This document shows positions 1-8,700 of a DNA stretch of 64,000 nucleotides, piece after piece. The first letter of the stretch is position 1, and every line of letters begins with the position of its first letter. The DNA is from Mesorhizobium sp. M2E.F.Ca.ET.219.01.1.1 (GTDB taxonomy: Bacteria; Pseudomonadota; Alphaproteobacteria; Rhizobiales; Rhizobiaceae): the NCBI RefSeq assembly GCF_004016445.2, contig NZ_SADT02000001.1, positions 849,630 to 913,629 on the forward strand, written 5' to 3'. The notes beneath the pieces were generated by a model. The model was not told where the DNA came from. It saw only the letters and a program-made list of their open reading frames with translations, and did not search any database. The position numbers and the translations under genes were made by a program.

Positions 1-354
1 GAGCGCGGGCTGTTCGAGAAGCGCGCCTACTGCGAGCGGCCGCTTCGCCATGAGTATGTGCTGACCGCCAAGGCTCGCGATTTCCGCCCGGTGCTGCTTA
101 CGCTGTTGGCCTGGGGCAACCGGCATCTGGCGCCCGAAGGCCCGAGCCTCGTTGTGGTGGACACGGCTGACGGGCGCTGGGCCGATCCCGTCCTGGTCGA
201 CAAGGAGACTGGCAGGGAGCTCGACAGCGGTGGCTTCACCCTGGCCACCGGACCGAGGGCCAGCGATCGCATGCGGCAACGCTATCGTTTCAGCAGCGAA
301 GGCTCAGGCCTGCCGCTGGTCGAGAATGGTGGCCAAGAGGCGCGAAGCAGATGA
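1..354 (+). CDS. HxlR-type winged-helix regulator, 3' part only
   Basis: The reading frame is open from base 1, so the start and the DNA-recognition helix lie outside the window. The visible part begins within the winged-helix wing (ERGLFEKRAYCERPLRHEY) and continues with LTAKARDFRPVLLTLLAWG, a pattern typical of the HxlR family (basic wing, T-x-K/A-x-R-D-F/L, then a dimerisation helix with W-G-x-R). A further 60-residue tail resembles the C-terminal extension of some HxlR-family repressors. The stop codon overlaps the start of the emrA-like gene by four bases (ATGA), so the two are probably translationally coupled. Inference: a local regulator of the efflux pair, possibly drug- or redox-responsive. 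The family call is firm; the ligand is unknown. Confidence 0.85.
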   Translation, partial: ERGLFEKRAYCERPLRHEYVLTAKARDFRPVLLTLLAWGNRHLAPEGPSLVVVDTADGRWADPVLVDKETGRELDSGGFTLATGPRASDRMRQRYRFSSEGSGLPLVENGGQEARSR

Positions 355-1445
355 ACAAGACTCTTTCCCCGGCCGAGTTGCAGGCCGCGGTCGTCGATAT
401 CCCGAAGCCGGCCAGGAAGCGGCGCAAGCCACTGCTGCTCGGCGCTGCGCTGATCGCGATCGCTGCCGCCGGTTGGTATGGCTTCGAGTGGTGGCAGGCC
501 AACCGCTTCATGGTGACGACCGACGATGCCTATGTCGGCGGCAATGTCACGCCGCTTGCGCCGCGCGTCGCCGGTCATATCGACCAGGTGCTCGTCGAGG
601 ACAACCAGCATGTCAGCGCCGGCCAGCCGATCATCCGCATCGACGACAGGCCGTTCAAGGCGGCGCTGGAACGCGCGCAGGCATCGGTTGAGCAGAAGCA
701 GTCGGCGCTCGACAATCTGCGTGCCCAGATCTCGCTGCAGAACTCGCTGATCGAGCAGGCCAGCGCCGATCTCGAGGCCAAGAGCGCCGCTGCGGCGTTC
801 ACCGCGCAGGACGCCAAGCGCTACGCGGTTCTTGCCAGCGCCAGGACCGGCTCGCAGCAGGATGCCCAGAAAAGCGCTGCGGCCGACGGCCAGGCGCAGG
901 CATCCGTCGCCGCCGCGCGGGCGGCGCTTGCGGCGTCGAGACAACAGCTCGACGTCCTCAACACCCAGATTTCGGAAGCGACCGCGGAAGTCGCGGCCGC
1001 CAAGGCGGATCTCGACACCGCGCAACTCGACCTCGGCTTCACGGAAATCCGCTCGCCGATCGACGGCGTCGTCGGCAACAGGCTGGCGCAGGTCGGCACC
1101 TATGTCTCACCGGGCAGCTACCTCTTGACCATCGTTCCTGCCTCGGGCCTGTGGGTCGACGCCAATTTCAAGGAAGACCAGTTGCGCGCGATGGCCGACG
1201 GACAGGCCGCGACGGTCTATGCCGATATCGCTCCCGACCAGCCGCTCAAGGGCCATGTCACCAGCCTGGGGCCGGCCACGGGAGCGATTTTCAGCGTCAT
1301 CCCGCCGCAGAACGCGACCGGCAATTTTACCAAGATCGTGCAGCGTGTGCCGGTGAGGATCGCGATCGACGCCGACCAGGCGAGCAAGGTCGCGCTGCGG
1401 CCCGGCCTGTCCACTGTCGTCACCGTCGATACCGGGTCGCATTGA
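351..1445 (+). CDS. emrA: HlyD/EmrA-family periplasmic adaptor of a multidrug efflux pump
   Basis: A 364-residue membrane-fusion protein. A basic cytoplasmic tail (KPARKRRK) precedes one transmembrane helix at about residues 28-45. The family hallmark TDDAYVGGNVTPLAPRVAGH follows at about residues 57-77, with a biotinyl-lipoyl-like half, a long Ala/Gln-rich coiled coil (about 100-210), and the second lipoyl half ending in IRSPIDGVVGNRL. Such proteins link an inner-membrane DHA2 transporter to an outer-membrane channel. It overlaps the HxlR gene by 4 bp and lies 7 bp before the EmrB-like gene, so the three form an operon. No TolC-like gene is adjacent, so an outer-membrane factor encoded elsewhere is presumed. 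Substrates cannot be read from the sequence. Confidence 0.92.
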   Translation: MNKTLSPAELQAAVVDIPKPARKRRKPLLLGAALIAIAAAGWYGFEWWQANRFMVTTDDAYVGGNVTPLAPRVAGHIDQVLVEDNQHVSAGQPIIRIDDRPFKAALERAQASVEQKQSALDNLRAQISLQNSLIEQASADLEAKSAAAAFTAQDAKRYAVLASARTGSQQDAQKSAAADGQAQASVAAARAALAASRQQLDVLNTQISEATAEVAAAKADLDTAQLDLGFTEIRSPIDGVVGNRLAQVGTYVSPGSYLLTIVPASGLWVDANFKEDQLRAMADGQAATVYADIAPDQPLKGHVTSLGPATGAIFSVIPPQNATGNFTKIVQRVPVRIAIDADQASKVALRPGLSTVVTVDTGSH

Positions 1446-1452
1446 GGGCGCC

Positions 1453-3015
1453 ATGTCAGCGCCGGCCGCCCCGCAATCTTTCCTCGCCAGCATCCTGCCG
1501 TTCATGGTGATGTGCGTGGGGATGTTCATCGCGCTGCTCGATATCCAGATCGTCGCCTCCTCGCTGCAGGATATCGGCGGCGGCCTGTCGGCCGCGCAGG
1601 ACCAGATCGGCTGGGTCCAGACCTCCTACCTGGTGGCGGAAATCATCGTCATCCCGCTGTCGGGCTGGCTGACACGCGTCTTCTCGACGAGGTGGCTCTT
1701 CACCATCTCGGCGGCCGGCTTCACTTTGGCCAGCATGCTGTGCGGCTTCGCCTGGAACATCGAGAGCATGATCGTGTTCCGCGCGCTGCAGGGGCTGCTC
1801 GGTGCGTCGATGATCCCGACGGTATTCACCTCGTCCTTCCATTATTTCCAGGGCCCGAGGCGCGTCTATGCCGCCGCCGTCGTCGGCAGCATCGCCTCGA
1901 TCGCGCCGACGTTGGGGCCCGTCATCGGCGGCTGGATCACCGACACGTTGAACTGGCACTGGCTGTTCTACGTCAATGTCATCCCCGGGGTGGTCATCAC
2001 CATCCTCGTTGCGCTGCTGGTCAAGATCGACAAGGGCGATCTGTCGTTGCTGAAGGGCGCGGACTATATCGGCATGGCGCTGATGGCGGTCAGCCTCGGC
2101 ACGGCGGAATATGTGCTGGAGGAAGGCTCGCGCTGGAACTGGTTCGATGACGCCACGATCCGCAACGGCGCCGTCATCGCCGTGGTTACGCTCATCCTGT
2201 TCGTCGTTCGCAGCCTGACCTATGCGCAGCCGGTGGTCGATTTCCGCGCCTTCGGCAACCGCAATTTCGCCATCGGCTGTTTTTTGTCCTTCATCACCGG
2301 CATCGGCATCTTCGCCACGATCTATCTGACGCCGCTGTTCCTCGGCTATGTGCGCGGCTACAACGCGTTCGAGACGGGGCTGGCGGTCTTCTCAACCGGC
2401 GTCGCCTCGATGGTGGGCGTGCCGGTCTACATCTTCCTTGCCAAGCGCTTCGACACGCGCTGGCTGATGATGTTCGGGCTGGCCTCCTTCGGCGCCTCGA
2501 TGTGGAGTTTTTCCGCCATCACCAGCCAGTGGGGCTCGGCCGAGCTCCTCCTGCCGCAGATCTTTCGCGGTTTCCCGCAGGTCTTCGCCGTCGCGCCCAG
2601 CGTCAATCTCGGGCTCGGCAGCCTGCCGCCGGAACGGCTGAAATATGCCAGCGGCCTGTTCAACACCATGCGCAATCTCGGCGGCGCGGTCGGCATCGCC
2701 ATCTGCGGCGCGATCCTCAACAACCGCACCAACTTCCATTTCCTGACGATCGCTTCGCATCTGACGCCGCAGAACGAGCCGGCCATGCACCTCCTCGACA
2801 ACGTGGCGCAGCGCTACGGCCAGTTGCCCGGCGCCATCGAAGACGGCCACGCCGCCGCGCTGAAGCAGCTCTGGCAGCTCGCCTATCGCGAGGCTTCCAC
2901 CATGGCCTATGCGGACGCGTTCCTGGTCATCATGGTGGCTTTCGTCATCGCCACCGCGCTGGTGCCGTTCCTGCGCAACGTGACGCCGAAGGCGCCGCCG
3001 CCGGACGCGCATTGA
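1453..3015 (+). CDS. emrB: DHA2-family MFS drug:H+ antiporter (EmrB/QacA type)
   Basis: A 520-residue protein of 14-TM DHA2 length. It starts with a short polar tail and TM1 (FMVMCVGMFIALLDIQIV). Family features are visible: IGWVQTSYLVAEIIVIPLSG (TM2, residues about 48-67), the R-x-LQGLLGASMIPT segment in TM4, and the motif-C-like GPVIGGWITD (about 154-163) typical of proton antiporters. It is placed immediately after the EmrA-like adaptor with 7 bp between them, the standard adaptor-pump order. The pair should export hydrophobic compounds across the inner membrane and periplasm. The C-terminus ends in a short Pro-rich tail. The family is certain and the substrate unknown. Confidence 0.93.
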   Translation: MSAPAAPQSFLASILPFMVMCVGMFIALLDIQIVASSLQDIGGGLSAAQDQIGWVQTSYLVAEIIVIPLSGWLTRVFSTRWLFTISAAGFTLASMLCGFAWNIESMIVFRALQGLLGASMIPTVFTSSFHYFQGPRRVYAAAVVGSIASIAPTLGPVIGGWITDTLNWHWLFYVNVIPGVVITILVALLVKIDKGDLSLLKGADYIGMALMAVSLGTAEYVLEEGSRWNWFDDATIRNGAVIAVVTLILFVVRSLTYAQPVVDFRAFGNRNFAIGCFLSFITGIGIFATIYLTPLFLGYVRGYNAFETGLAVFSTGVASMVGVPVYIFLAKRFDTRWLMMFGLASFGASMWSFSAITSQWGSAELLLPQIFRGFPQVFAVAPSVNLGLGSLPPERLKYASGLFNTMRNLGGAVGIAICGAILNNRTNFHFLTIASHLTPQNEPAMHLLDNVAQRYGQLPGAIEDGHAAALKQLWQLAYREASTMAYADAFLVIMVAFVIATALVPFLRNVTPKAPPPDAH

Positions 3016-3045
3016 GGGGCGCGCAAGCGCCGCGAGCGACGCAGT

Positions 3046-3270
3046 TTACTGCGACCCCGCCCCAAACCAGCGGATAAAAGCAGCGTCCTTGCCGGTGATG
3101 TCCTTCACCGCTTTCAGCAATGCCTCGTGCAGGGTTTGCATCGAGCGGTAGTGATCGCATTGCGTCGATATCAACGGGGCCACAATACTGCGATGCAGCT
3201 CTCCCGCCGCCATCAGGAACCGGTCAAGCTCCGACTCCGATAATTGCTTTGCCTTGTTGCGACGAACCAC
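3046..3270 (-). CDS. small protein of unknown function
   Basis: An open frame of up to 84 residues, with possible TTG (3300) and GTG (3297) starts further upstream. The GTG at 3270 is chosen because a GGAGG lies five bases before it, giving 74 residues. The product is polar and probably helical, with a single Cys-His cluster (STQCDHYRS) and the C-terminal IRWFGAGSQ. I do not recognise a family. It sits 30 bp beyond the convergent emrB stop and 103 bp before the 3' end of the autotransporter gene, on the same strand as the latter. Codon use is normal for the replicon, which supports coding, but the start is uncertain. Confidence 0.55.
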   Translation of the reverse strand: MVRRNKAKQLSESELDRFLMAAGELHRSIVAPLISTQCDHYRSMQTLHEALLKAVKDITGKDAAFIRWFGAGSQ

Positions 3271-3373
3271 CGCGACCTCCAGCGAGAATCGCCCCACCAA
3301 GGATTAAATTCCTATACGCATCGAAAAGTTTCCAGCGACTGCTGGTTGCCTTTTTCGGCCTATCGTCGTCAGC

Positions 3374-6300
3374 CTACCATTTCACGCTGAAGCCGACCGA
3401 GCCGCCGAAGGCACGGCTGTCGCCGAAATCCTCCAGGCTGGAGCGCGCCAGCAGCTCGCCATGGACGGAATAGCGATCGTCGGCCCAGCTCAGCGAGCCG
3501 CCGACGCCGAGGCCGCCCCAAAGCTGCTGCGGCTTGCTGGTCAGCCTGGTGCCGGAGACGTCGACATCGGTGCCGTCGAGGAAGTTGTAGTAGAGATTGG
3601 CGATGCCATAGACATGCGAGCGGCTCGTCTGCCCCGCGCTGCCTTTCCATTCGCTTTCATAGTCGGCGGAAAGGCCGAGGCGGCCGGTCAGGCTGTCGCT
3701 GCTGCCGTTGGAGACCAGCGCGCCATAGGGATCGGTGAAACTGTCGAAATCGACTGAGGCATAGGAGAGCTGCGCCTGCGGCGTCAGCGACCAGTTGCCA
3801 TGAAGCGCGATCTTCTGCCCGGCCTCGATGCCGAGGCCGTAGCCGAAGCCGTTGTTGTCGTCGGCGAGCTTCCTGCCAAGTGTCGCGGAAGAAAGATCGC
3901 TGTCGAACCAGGTGAACTCGGCCTGGGTGTCGACATAAAAGCCGTTCTTGCCATACCAGGTGAGCGTGCCGCCAAAGCCATAGCCGGTTGCGTCGATCGA
4001 GCCGGTGCCGAAGGACGAGGAGACGTCCGATTTCACAGTGCCGTAGTGGACGGTGAGACCGCCGACCAGCATGCCGGAGGCGGTCTCGGAGAGCAGCATG
4101 TCGAGGCCGGCCTGCAGCCGCCACAGATCGGCGTCATAGTCGGTGCCGGTGGTGCTCGTGCCCGGTTCGAACTCGCTGTGCGAGGCCTCGATACGCCCCC
4201 AGATCGGGGTGCCGCCCTGGCTGGCGCTGCCTGTCGCCGACTGGTCGGCGACAGTCCATGAGCGGTTGCCGATGCGCTGCTGCAGCGTGCCGAGCTGGGT
4301 GAAGCTCTGCAGCACGCCGGCATAGGCTTCGTAGACCGGCACGGCCGGCGAATAGAGCGGTGTGGTCGGGCCGCCGGGATCGACCGGGTTAATCAGCGCC
4401 GAGCGCAGATACCAGTCGCCATCAGCCGGGGTGCTGACGCCGTTCGGGTAGAGCCGGTAGGCGTAAGCGCCTGCCACCACGGCCTGGTCGCCTTGGAAGA
4501 TATAGTCGCCCTGCAGATTGAAGGTGCCGGCGGAGACGCCGCCGACATCGACGATCTTGATGCCGTCGACGGTCTGCGCGCCGGCGCCGCCAAGGCCTAT
4601 CACCTTGATGTTGGCGGTGCCCGACGTGTCGCCGGTGATGACCAGCCTGTCGGTGGAAGAGGTGTCGCCGTCGAGGATCGCTTCGATTTCGACCGTGCCG
4701 CCGGCGCCGGTGAAATTGCCCTGGATGGTCAATTGGCCGATCGAGTTGCCGGGCGCGATGACGCCGCCGGTCTGCAGCGTCGTCGACCCCACGGTGCCGT
4801 TGCCGCCGAGCGCGCCGCCACTCAGAACAGTCACCGCGGAGTTGGCGAGGGAGCCGTTGACCGAAAGCTTGCTGGCCGCGATCGTGGTCGCCCCGTTGAG
4901 CGTGTTCGTACCGGTGAGATTGAGATTGCCGCTTCCCAACTTGGCCAGCGTGCCGGTGCCGGAGAGGGTGGCGGAGAAGGCGGCATCGGTCGGCTGGTCG
5001 AAAACCAAAGCCGCGTTATCAAGGATATCGCCGCTGCCGAAGCTCGTTGCCTGGCCGATCAGCGTGCCGGTCGAGATCGTCGTGCCGCCGCTGTAGGTGT
5101 TCGCGCCGGAAAGCACGAGCGTGCCGGAATCGGTCTTCACCAGACCGCCGCTTCCGGCAATCTCCACGGCGATGGTTGCCGTAACGCCGGCATCGGTCCT
5201 GATCGTCGTGGCGGCGGTGTCGGTGGTGAGCGTGTCGCCGTCGATCACATAGCCGTTGGTCATGAACTGCATGCCGGTGAAGCCGACCGCGCCGGCGGAA
5301 TCATCGACCGTGACGGTGCCGGCCTGACCGGCGAACACCGCGAAATCCTGACCCCACTTGCCGTTGATCGCGCCATCGGCTTCCGTCCAGTTGCGGTTCG
5401 TCGCGTCCCACACGCCGTCACCGCCGTCGATCGCGCCGTTGTCATGCAGCCCCGTATTGCCGCCGTCCCAGAAGCCCAGCGTCACGCCGGCGCTGGAGAT
5501 CAGGTTCACCTCACCGGCGATGCTGGTCTGGATGAAGAGATCGCTCGCGGAGACGGGCGTGGTCCCGAACTCAAGCCCGTTGTCCGTCAACGCGCCGCCG
5601 TAGTTTATGAGCCGGTAGACGCCGGGACCGAAGCCGCCGACATCGGTGATGTTCAGCGTGCCGTCGAGGGTGAGATCACCATTGACCACGATCAAGTCGT
5701 TGACGCCGTTGCCGACCGTCCCCGGAACGCCGAGCTCGTAGTCGAGATTCGCGCCTGCGTTGAGCGTCAGCGAACCGACCGTGAGCGTGCCGGGGCTGTC
5801 GCCCGGCGCGATTGTGCCATCAACCGTCACCGGCCCCGCGATTGTTCCCACGCCCGACAGGGTGCCGGAGCTGTTGACGCTGACGGCGGTATTTCCGAGC
5901 GAGCCGTCGACGCGCAACCTGCCTGCGTCGACCGTCGTCGCGCCGGTATAGGTGTTCGTGCCCGAGAGCGTGAGCGTGCCGGTGCCCAGCTTGGCAAGAG
6001 AGCCGCCGGCGCCCGAGATCGAGCCGGAGAACGCAGTGCTGGCATCGCCGCCGATCGTCAGTTTCCTGTCGCCGAGAGCGACATTGCCGGCGCCCGACAA
6101 GGAGCCGATCGTCTCGTCGTCGCTGTCAATGCCCGTGATGCTGGAGGAGATGGAGGGTCGCGCCAACGACAATGTGGCGCCGGCCGCCACCGTCACGGCC
6201 GACGCGTCGGGAATGGAGTCGATGCCCGAACCGACCGCATAGAGCGTCCCGCCCAGGATTTGTGTCGCGCCCTGATAGCTGTTGTTGCCGGCCAGAACCT

Positions 6301-8035
6301 GGCGGTAGGCGCCGTTCTTGACGAAGCCGCCGGTTCCGGTGATGCCGCCGTAGAACAGCGCGGTCGTGTTGGCGAAATTCGTGCTGGTCGTGAGGTCGCC
6401 GACAAGCTCCACCGTGCCGGCATCGCCCGAGAGCGTGCCGATGGTCTCGTCGCCGAGGACGCGGAACACACCGGCCTGGGCAATCACGGCAGACTGGTCG
6501 CCGATCGCGTTGCCGCCCTCGGCCTCCAGGATCCCGCCCAGAATTCGCGTGCCGCCGGTATAGCTGTTGTTGCCCAATAAGGTCAGCATGCCGGCGCCGG
6601 TCTTGGTGAAAAGGCCGCTGCCGCTGATGACGCCCGTCAGGACAAGGTCGGCATCGGTCTGGAACGTGCCGTTGTCGGTCAGGGCGACATTGCGGCTGCT
6701 GGTGAAGGCGGAGGTCGTCTGCAGCGTGCCGCCGTTGAATGTCAACGTGCCCGATGCCGCTCCCAAATTGGCGTCGGAGGAGACCGAAAGCGTGCCCCCG
6801 GTCAATGTCCATGGCGTGACTGCGGCCGTCGTTCCCGTCAGTGTCCAGGTGCTGCTGCCCGTCTTCTCGTAAAGGCCGAAGCCGTCATATTTGCCGCCAG
6901 GGCCGAGCTGCGAGACGTCGAACGAACCGTTCGTGCTGCCGCCGAGCTTGAAGGTATCGGCCGCGCTGAAAGCCTTCACATTGCCGGTGATGTCGGAGGT
7001 CGACCAGATTTCGAGCGAGTTGACGCCGCCGGTGAATTGGATCGCCTGACCGGCAAGGCCGCCGCCTGCACCGCCAGCGCCGCCAGTGATCGTGCCGGCA
7101 TTGACGACAGCGATCCCGGCGCCTTTGATGCCGGCCCCGCCGTCGCCCGCCGCCAACTGCCCGGTGCCGCCGGCGCCGCCTTTGATTGTCCCGCCTGCTT
7201 CATTGACGACGGTGCCGCCCGAAAGTAGTTGCACGCCGGCACCGCCATCGCCGCCGGCGCCTCCGGAAGTCCCAAAACTGTTGCCGCCGACGCCACCGGT
7301 CAGGGTGCCGCTGTTAGTAACCGTGCCGCCTGCGGTCAGCACGATGGCCGCTGCGCCGCTACCGCCACCGCCGACGACGGTGATACCGCCCGCACCGCCG
7401 GTAACGCTGCCGCCGCTATCCACCACTGCGTTGGCGTTTGAGAATATGCCGACACCGCCACCACCTGCGCCACCGCTTCTGGAGGGGGATCCGGTGTTGC
7501 CGGGACCTCCTCCCGTGCCGCCTGTCACTACTCCGGTGCCCGCGATGGTGACATCGGCTGTCGCCGAGATGCCGACGCCGCCGCCGCCGTGCCCGCCAGG
7601 TGTGGTTGTTACACCGGCTTGGCCTAATCCGCCCGTGCCGCCACCGACTGTGCCCGAGACGATGGTGACTGTAGTGACCGTCTGACCCGTAGTGCCGGTG
7701 ATGCCAGTGGCGCCTCTTGGCCTGCCGGCAGTGGTTACGCTCGCTCCGCCCGGGGCACCGTTGCCGGTGGTAAGGTCCACGCCGCCACCGCCGCCCCCTG
7801 TGCTGGCTGTGGCAGAGTTGGCATCCTGCCCCGTCGCTTGCGCAAGAGAACCGTCGGCGCCGCCCGTGCCAAACGCTCCGGTCGCGCCCTTGCCGTCTCC
7901 GCCATCGGCCCAGGCGGGCGCGCCGCCGACAGCCAAGGCGAGAAGCGCTGCCAGGGAAACGCCGGCACGAAGCGCCGCCGCGCTAGGCTTCCCTTTTCCG
8001 GCAGAAAGAATGGTACCGACGCCGCTGGCCTTCAT
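3374..8035 (-). CDS. large type V autotransporter with Gly-rich head and PATR beta-strand repeats
   Basis: A 1553-residue outer-membrane/surface protein. The start at 8035 is preferred over the in-frame ATG at 8071 because GAGGGG lies nine bases upstream and it gives a clean signal peptide ending APAWA at about residue 43. Residues about 45-330 are extremely Gly-rich (GGAGG-type repeats). About 420-1160 contain several autotransporter-associated beta-strand repeats (for example LTLSGTNTYTGATTV, LVLSGANTYSGGTTI), which form a right-handed beta-helix passenger. The last 280 residues form the beta-barrel translocator (from IWGRIEASHSEFEPG) and end in GSVGFSVKW, with a terminal aromatic as outer-membrane insertion signal. 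No protease or lipase motif was noticed, so an adhesin-like role is inferred. The AT-rich region upstream probably carries the promoter. Confidence 0.93.
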   Translation of the reverse strand: MKASGVGTILSAGKGKPSAAALRAGVSLAALLALAVGGAPAWADGGDGKGATGAFGTGGADGSLAQATGQDANSATASTGGGGGGVDLTTGNGAPGGASVTTAGRPRGATGITGTTGQTVTTVTIVSGTVGGGTGGLGQAGVTTTPGGHGGGGVGISATADVTIAGTGVVTGGTGGGPGNTGSPSRSGGAGGGGVGIFSNANAVVDSGGSVTGGAGGITVVGGGGSGAAAIVLTAGGTVTNSGTLTGGVGGNSFGTSGGAGGDGGAGVQLLSGGTVVNEAGGTIKGGAGGTGQLAAGDGGAGIKGAGIAVVNAGTITGGAGGAGGGLAGQAIQFTGGVNSLEIWSTSDITGNVKAFSAADTFKLGGSTNGSFDVSQLGPGGKYDGFGLYEKTGSSTWTLTGTTAAVTPWTLTGGTLSVSSDANLGAASGTLTFNGGTLQTTSAFTSSRNVALTDNGTFQTDADLVLTGVISGSGLFTKTGAGMLTLLGNNSYTGGTRILGGILEAEGGNAIGDQSAVIAQAGVFRVLGDETIGTLSGDAGTVELVGDLTTSTNFANTTALFYGGITGTGGFVKNGAYRQVLAGNNSYQGATQILGGTLYAVGSGIDSIPDASAVTVAAGATLSLARPSISSSITGIDSDDETIGSLSGAGNVALGDRKLTIGGDASTAFSGSISGAGGSLAKLGTGTLTLSGTNTYTGATTVDAGRLRVDGSLGNTAVSVNSSGTLSGVGTIAGPVTVDGTIAPGDSPGTLTVGSLTLNAGANLDYELGVPGTVGNGVNDLIVVNGDLTLDGTLNITDVGGFGPGVYRLINYGGALTDNGLEFGTTPVSASDLFIQTSIAGEVNLISSAGVTLGFWDGGNTGLHDNGAIDGGDGVWDATNRNWTEADGAINGKWGQDFAVFAGQAGTVTVDDSAGAVGFTGMQFMTNGYVIDGDTLTTDTAATTIRTDAGVTATIAVEIAGSGGLVKTDSGTLVLSGANTYSGGTTISTGTLIGQATSFGSGDILDNAALVFDQPTDAAFSATLSGTGTLAKLGSGNLNLTGTNTLNGATTIAASKLSVNGSLANSAVTVLSGGALGGNGTVGSTTLQTGGVIAPGNSIGQLTIQGNFTGAGGTVEIEAILDGDTSSTDRLVITGDTSGTANIKVIGLGGAGAQTVDGIKIVDVGGVSAGTFNLQGDYIFQGDQAVVAGAYAYRLYPNGVSTPADGDWYLRSALINPVDPGGPTTPLYSPAVPVYEAYAGVLQSFTQLGTLQQRIGNRSWTVADQSATGSASQGGTPIWGRIEASHSEFEPGTSTTGTDYDADLWRLQAGLDMLLSETASGMLVGGLTVHYGTVKSDVSSSFGTGSIDATGYGFGGTLTWYGKNGFYVDTQAEFTWFDSDLSSATLGRKLADDNNGFGYGLGIEAGQKIALHGNWSLTPQAQLSYASVDFDSFTDPYGALVSNGSSDSLTGRLGLSADYESEWKGSAGQTSRSHVYGIANLYYNFLDGTDVDVSGTRLTSKPQQLWGGLGVGGSLSWADDRYSVHGELLARSSLEDFGDSRAFGGSVGFSVKW

Positions 8036-8475
8036 CTGGCGATGCCCCTCGCAATTCACTCGCCAGCCCATGCCGGATTGCCTGGCGGCCTGGACAGCGC
8101 GCGCCGACCAGAACGCGAAGAGGTTAACTTGGTGTTTGATTCCTGTCTTGAAGTTGAATTGTCGATTATTGATTTTTTCTTGCCGTTACTTTAAAGCAAC
8201 ATTAGCTTCATTGAATATAAGCAATGTAAATATAAGCTTTGACTTGATTATGCGGATGGGAAACGCGATCGCCAGCGTTAAGGGGCGGGCGGAACCTGGG
8301 CGGTCCGGCCCGCTTATCATGGTGACACAGGATTTGCGGACCGGACCTTGCCCCCGCGGCTTGGCTGCCCGGGGCAACACGTGGTCAGCTTCGCCCATGG
8401 CGGCTGCCGTTGGCAATCGACAGTCCGTGCGCGCGCCGAGGCCAATCAAACGGAACCGCGATCAAGTTCCGCCAC
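8036..8475. other. gene-free region upstream of the autotransporter, AT-rich core
   Basis: There is no convincing gene in these 440 bp. Bases 8120-8260 are much AT-richer than the surroundings and contain ATATAAGC twice (8216-8223 and 8232-8239). They probably hold the promoter and regulatory sites of the autotransporter gene. The distal half (8270-8470) is GC-rich with no recognised motif. Confidence 0.5.
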
Positions 8476-8652
8476 CTATTTCTTCTTCAGCAGCCGCGCT
8501 TCCCGAAGAAGCGAACTGGCGTCGATGCCGATCATGTCGACAAGGTCGCGGGCCTGGGACTCGGTGATCCCGGTCTCCTGCACGAGAAATCGGATCCGGA
8601 ATTCCTTCTCCGCCTTCAGTCGCGCGTCGCGTTCTTGCTTGTCTTCGGCCAT
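8476..8652 (-). CDS. 58-residue protein of unknown function, paralogue of the gene at 10261
   Basis: ATG at 8652 to TAG at 8476 gives 58 residues. The N-terminus is highly charged (MAEDKQERDARLKAEKEF) and the core reads ETGITESQARDLVDMIG then SSLLREARLLKKK. The same core, with ETGIT-E-x-QA and S-S-L-V/L-R-E-A, recurs in the 58-residue gene at 10261-10437, on the other side of the CorC-like gene. This conservation between two separate loci is the main evidence that both are real. It looks like a two- or three-helix protein. It lies 48 bp downstream of the CorC-like gene on the same strand. No family name or function is known to me. Confidence 0.75.
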   Translation of the reverse strand: MAEDKQERDARLKAEKEFRIRFLVQETGITESQARDLVDMIGIDASSLLREARLLKKK

Positions 8653-8700
8653 GGATTTTTCCCCATGACCTGAAACCGCAAGTTGACGCTAAGGTTCCGC

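Noticed and set aside
4493..6580. 695-codon plus-strand ORF inside the autotransporter gene
   Set aside because: Shadow of the Gly/Thr/Val-rich repeats in the minus-strand gene; no domain or start signal.
8186..8449. 87-codon minus-strand ORF upstream of the autotransporter
   Set aside because: It spans an AT-rich promoter-like tract and a GC-rich tract with no consistent codon use or ribosome site.
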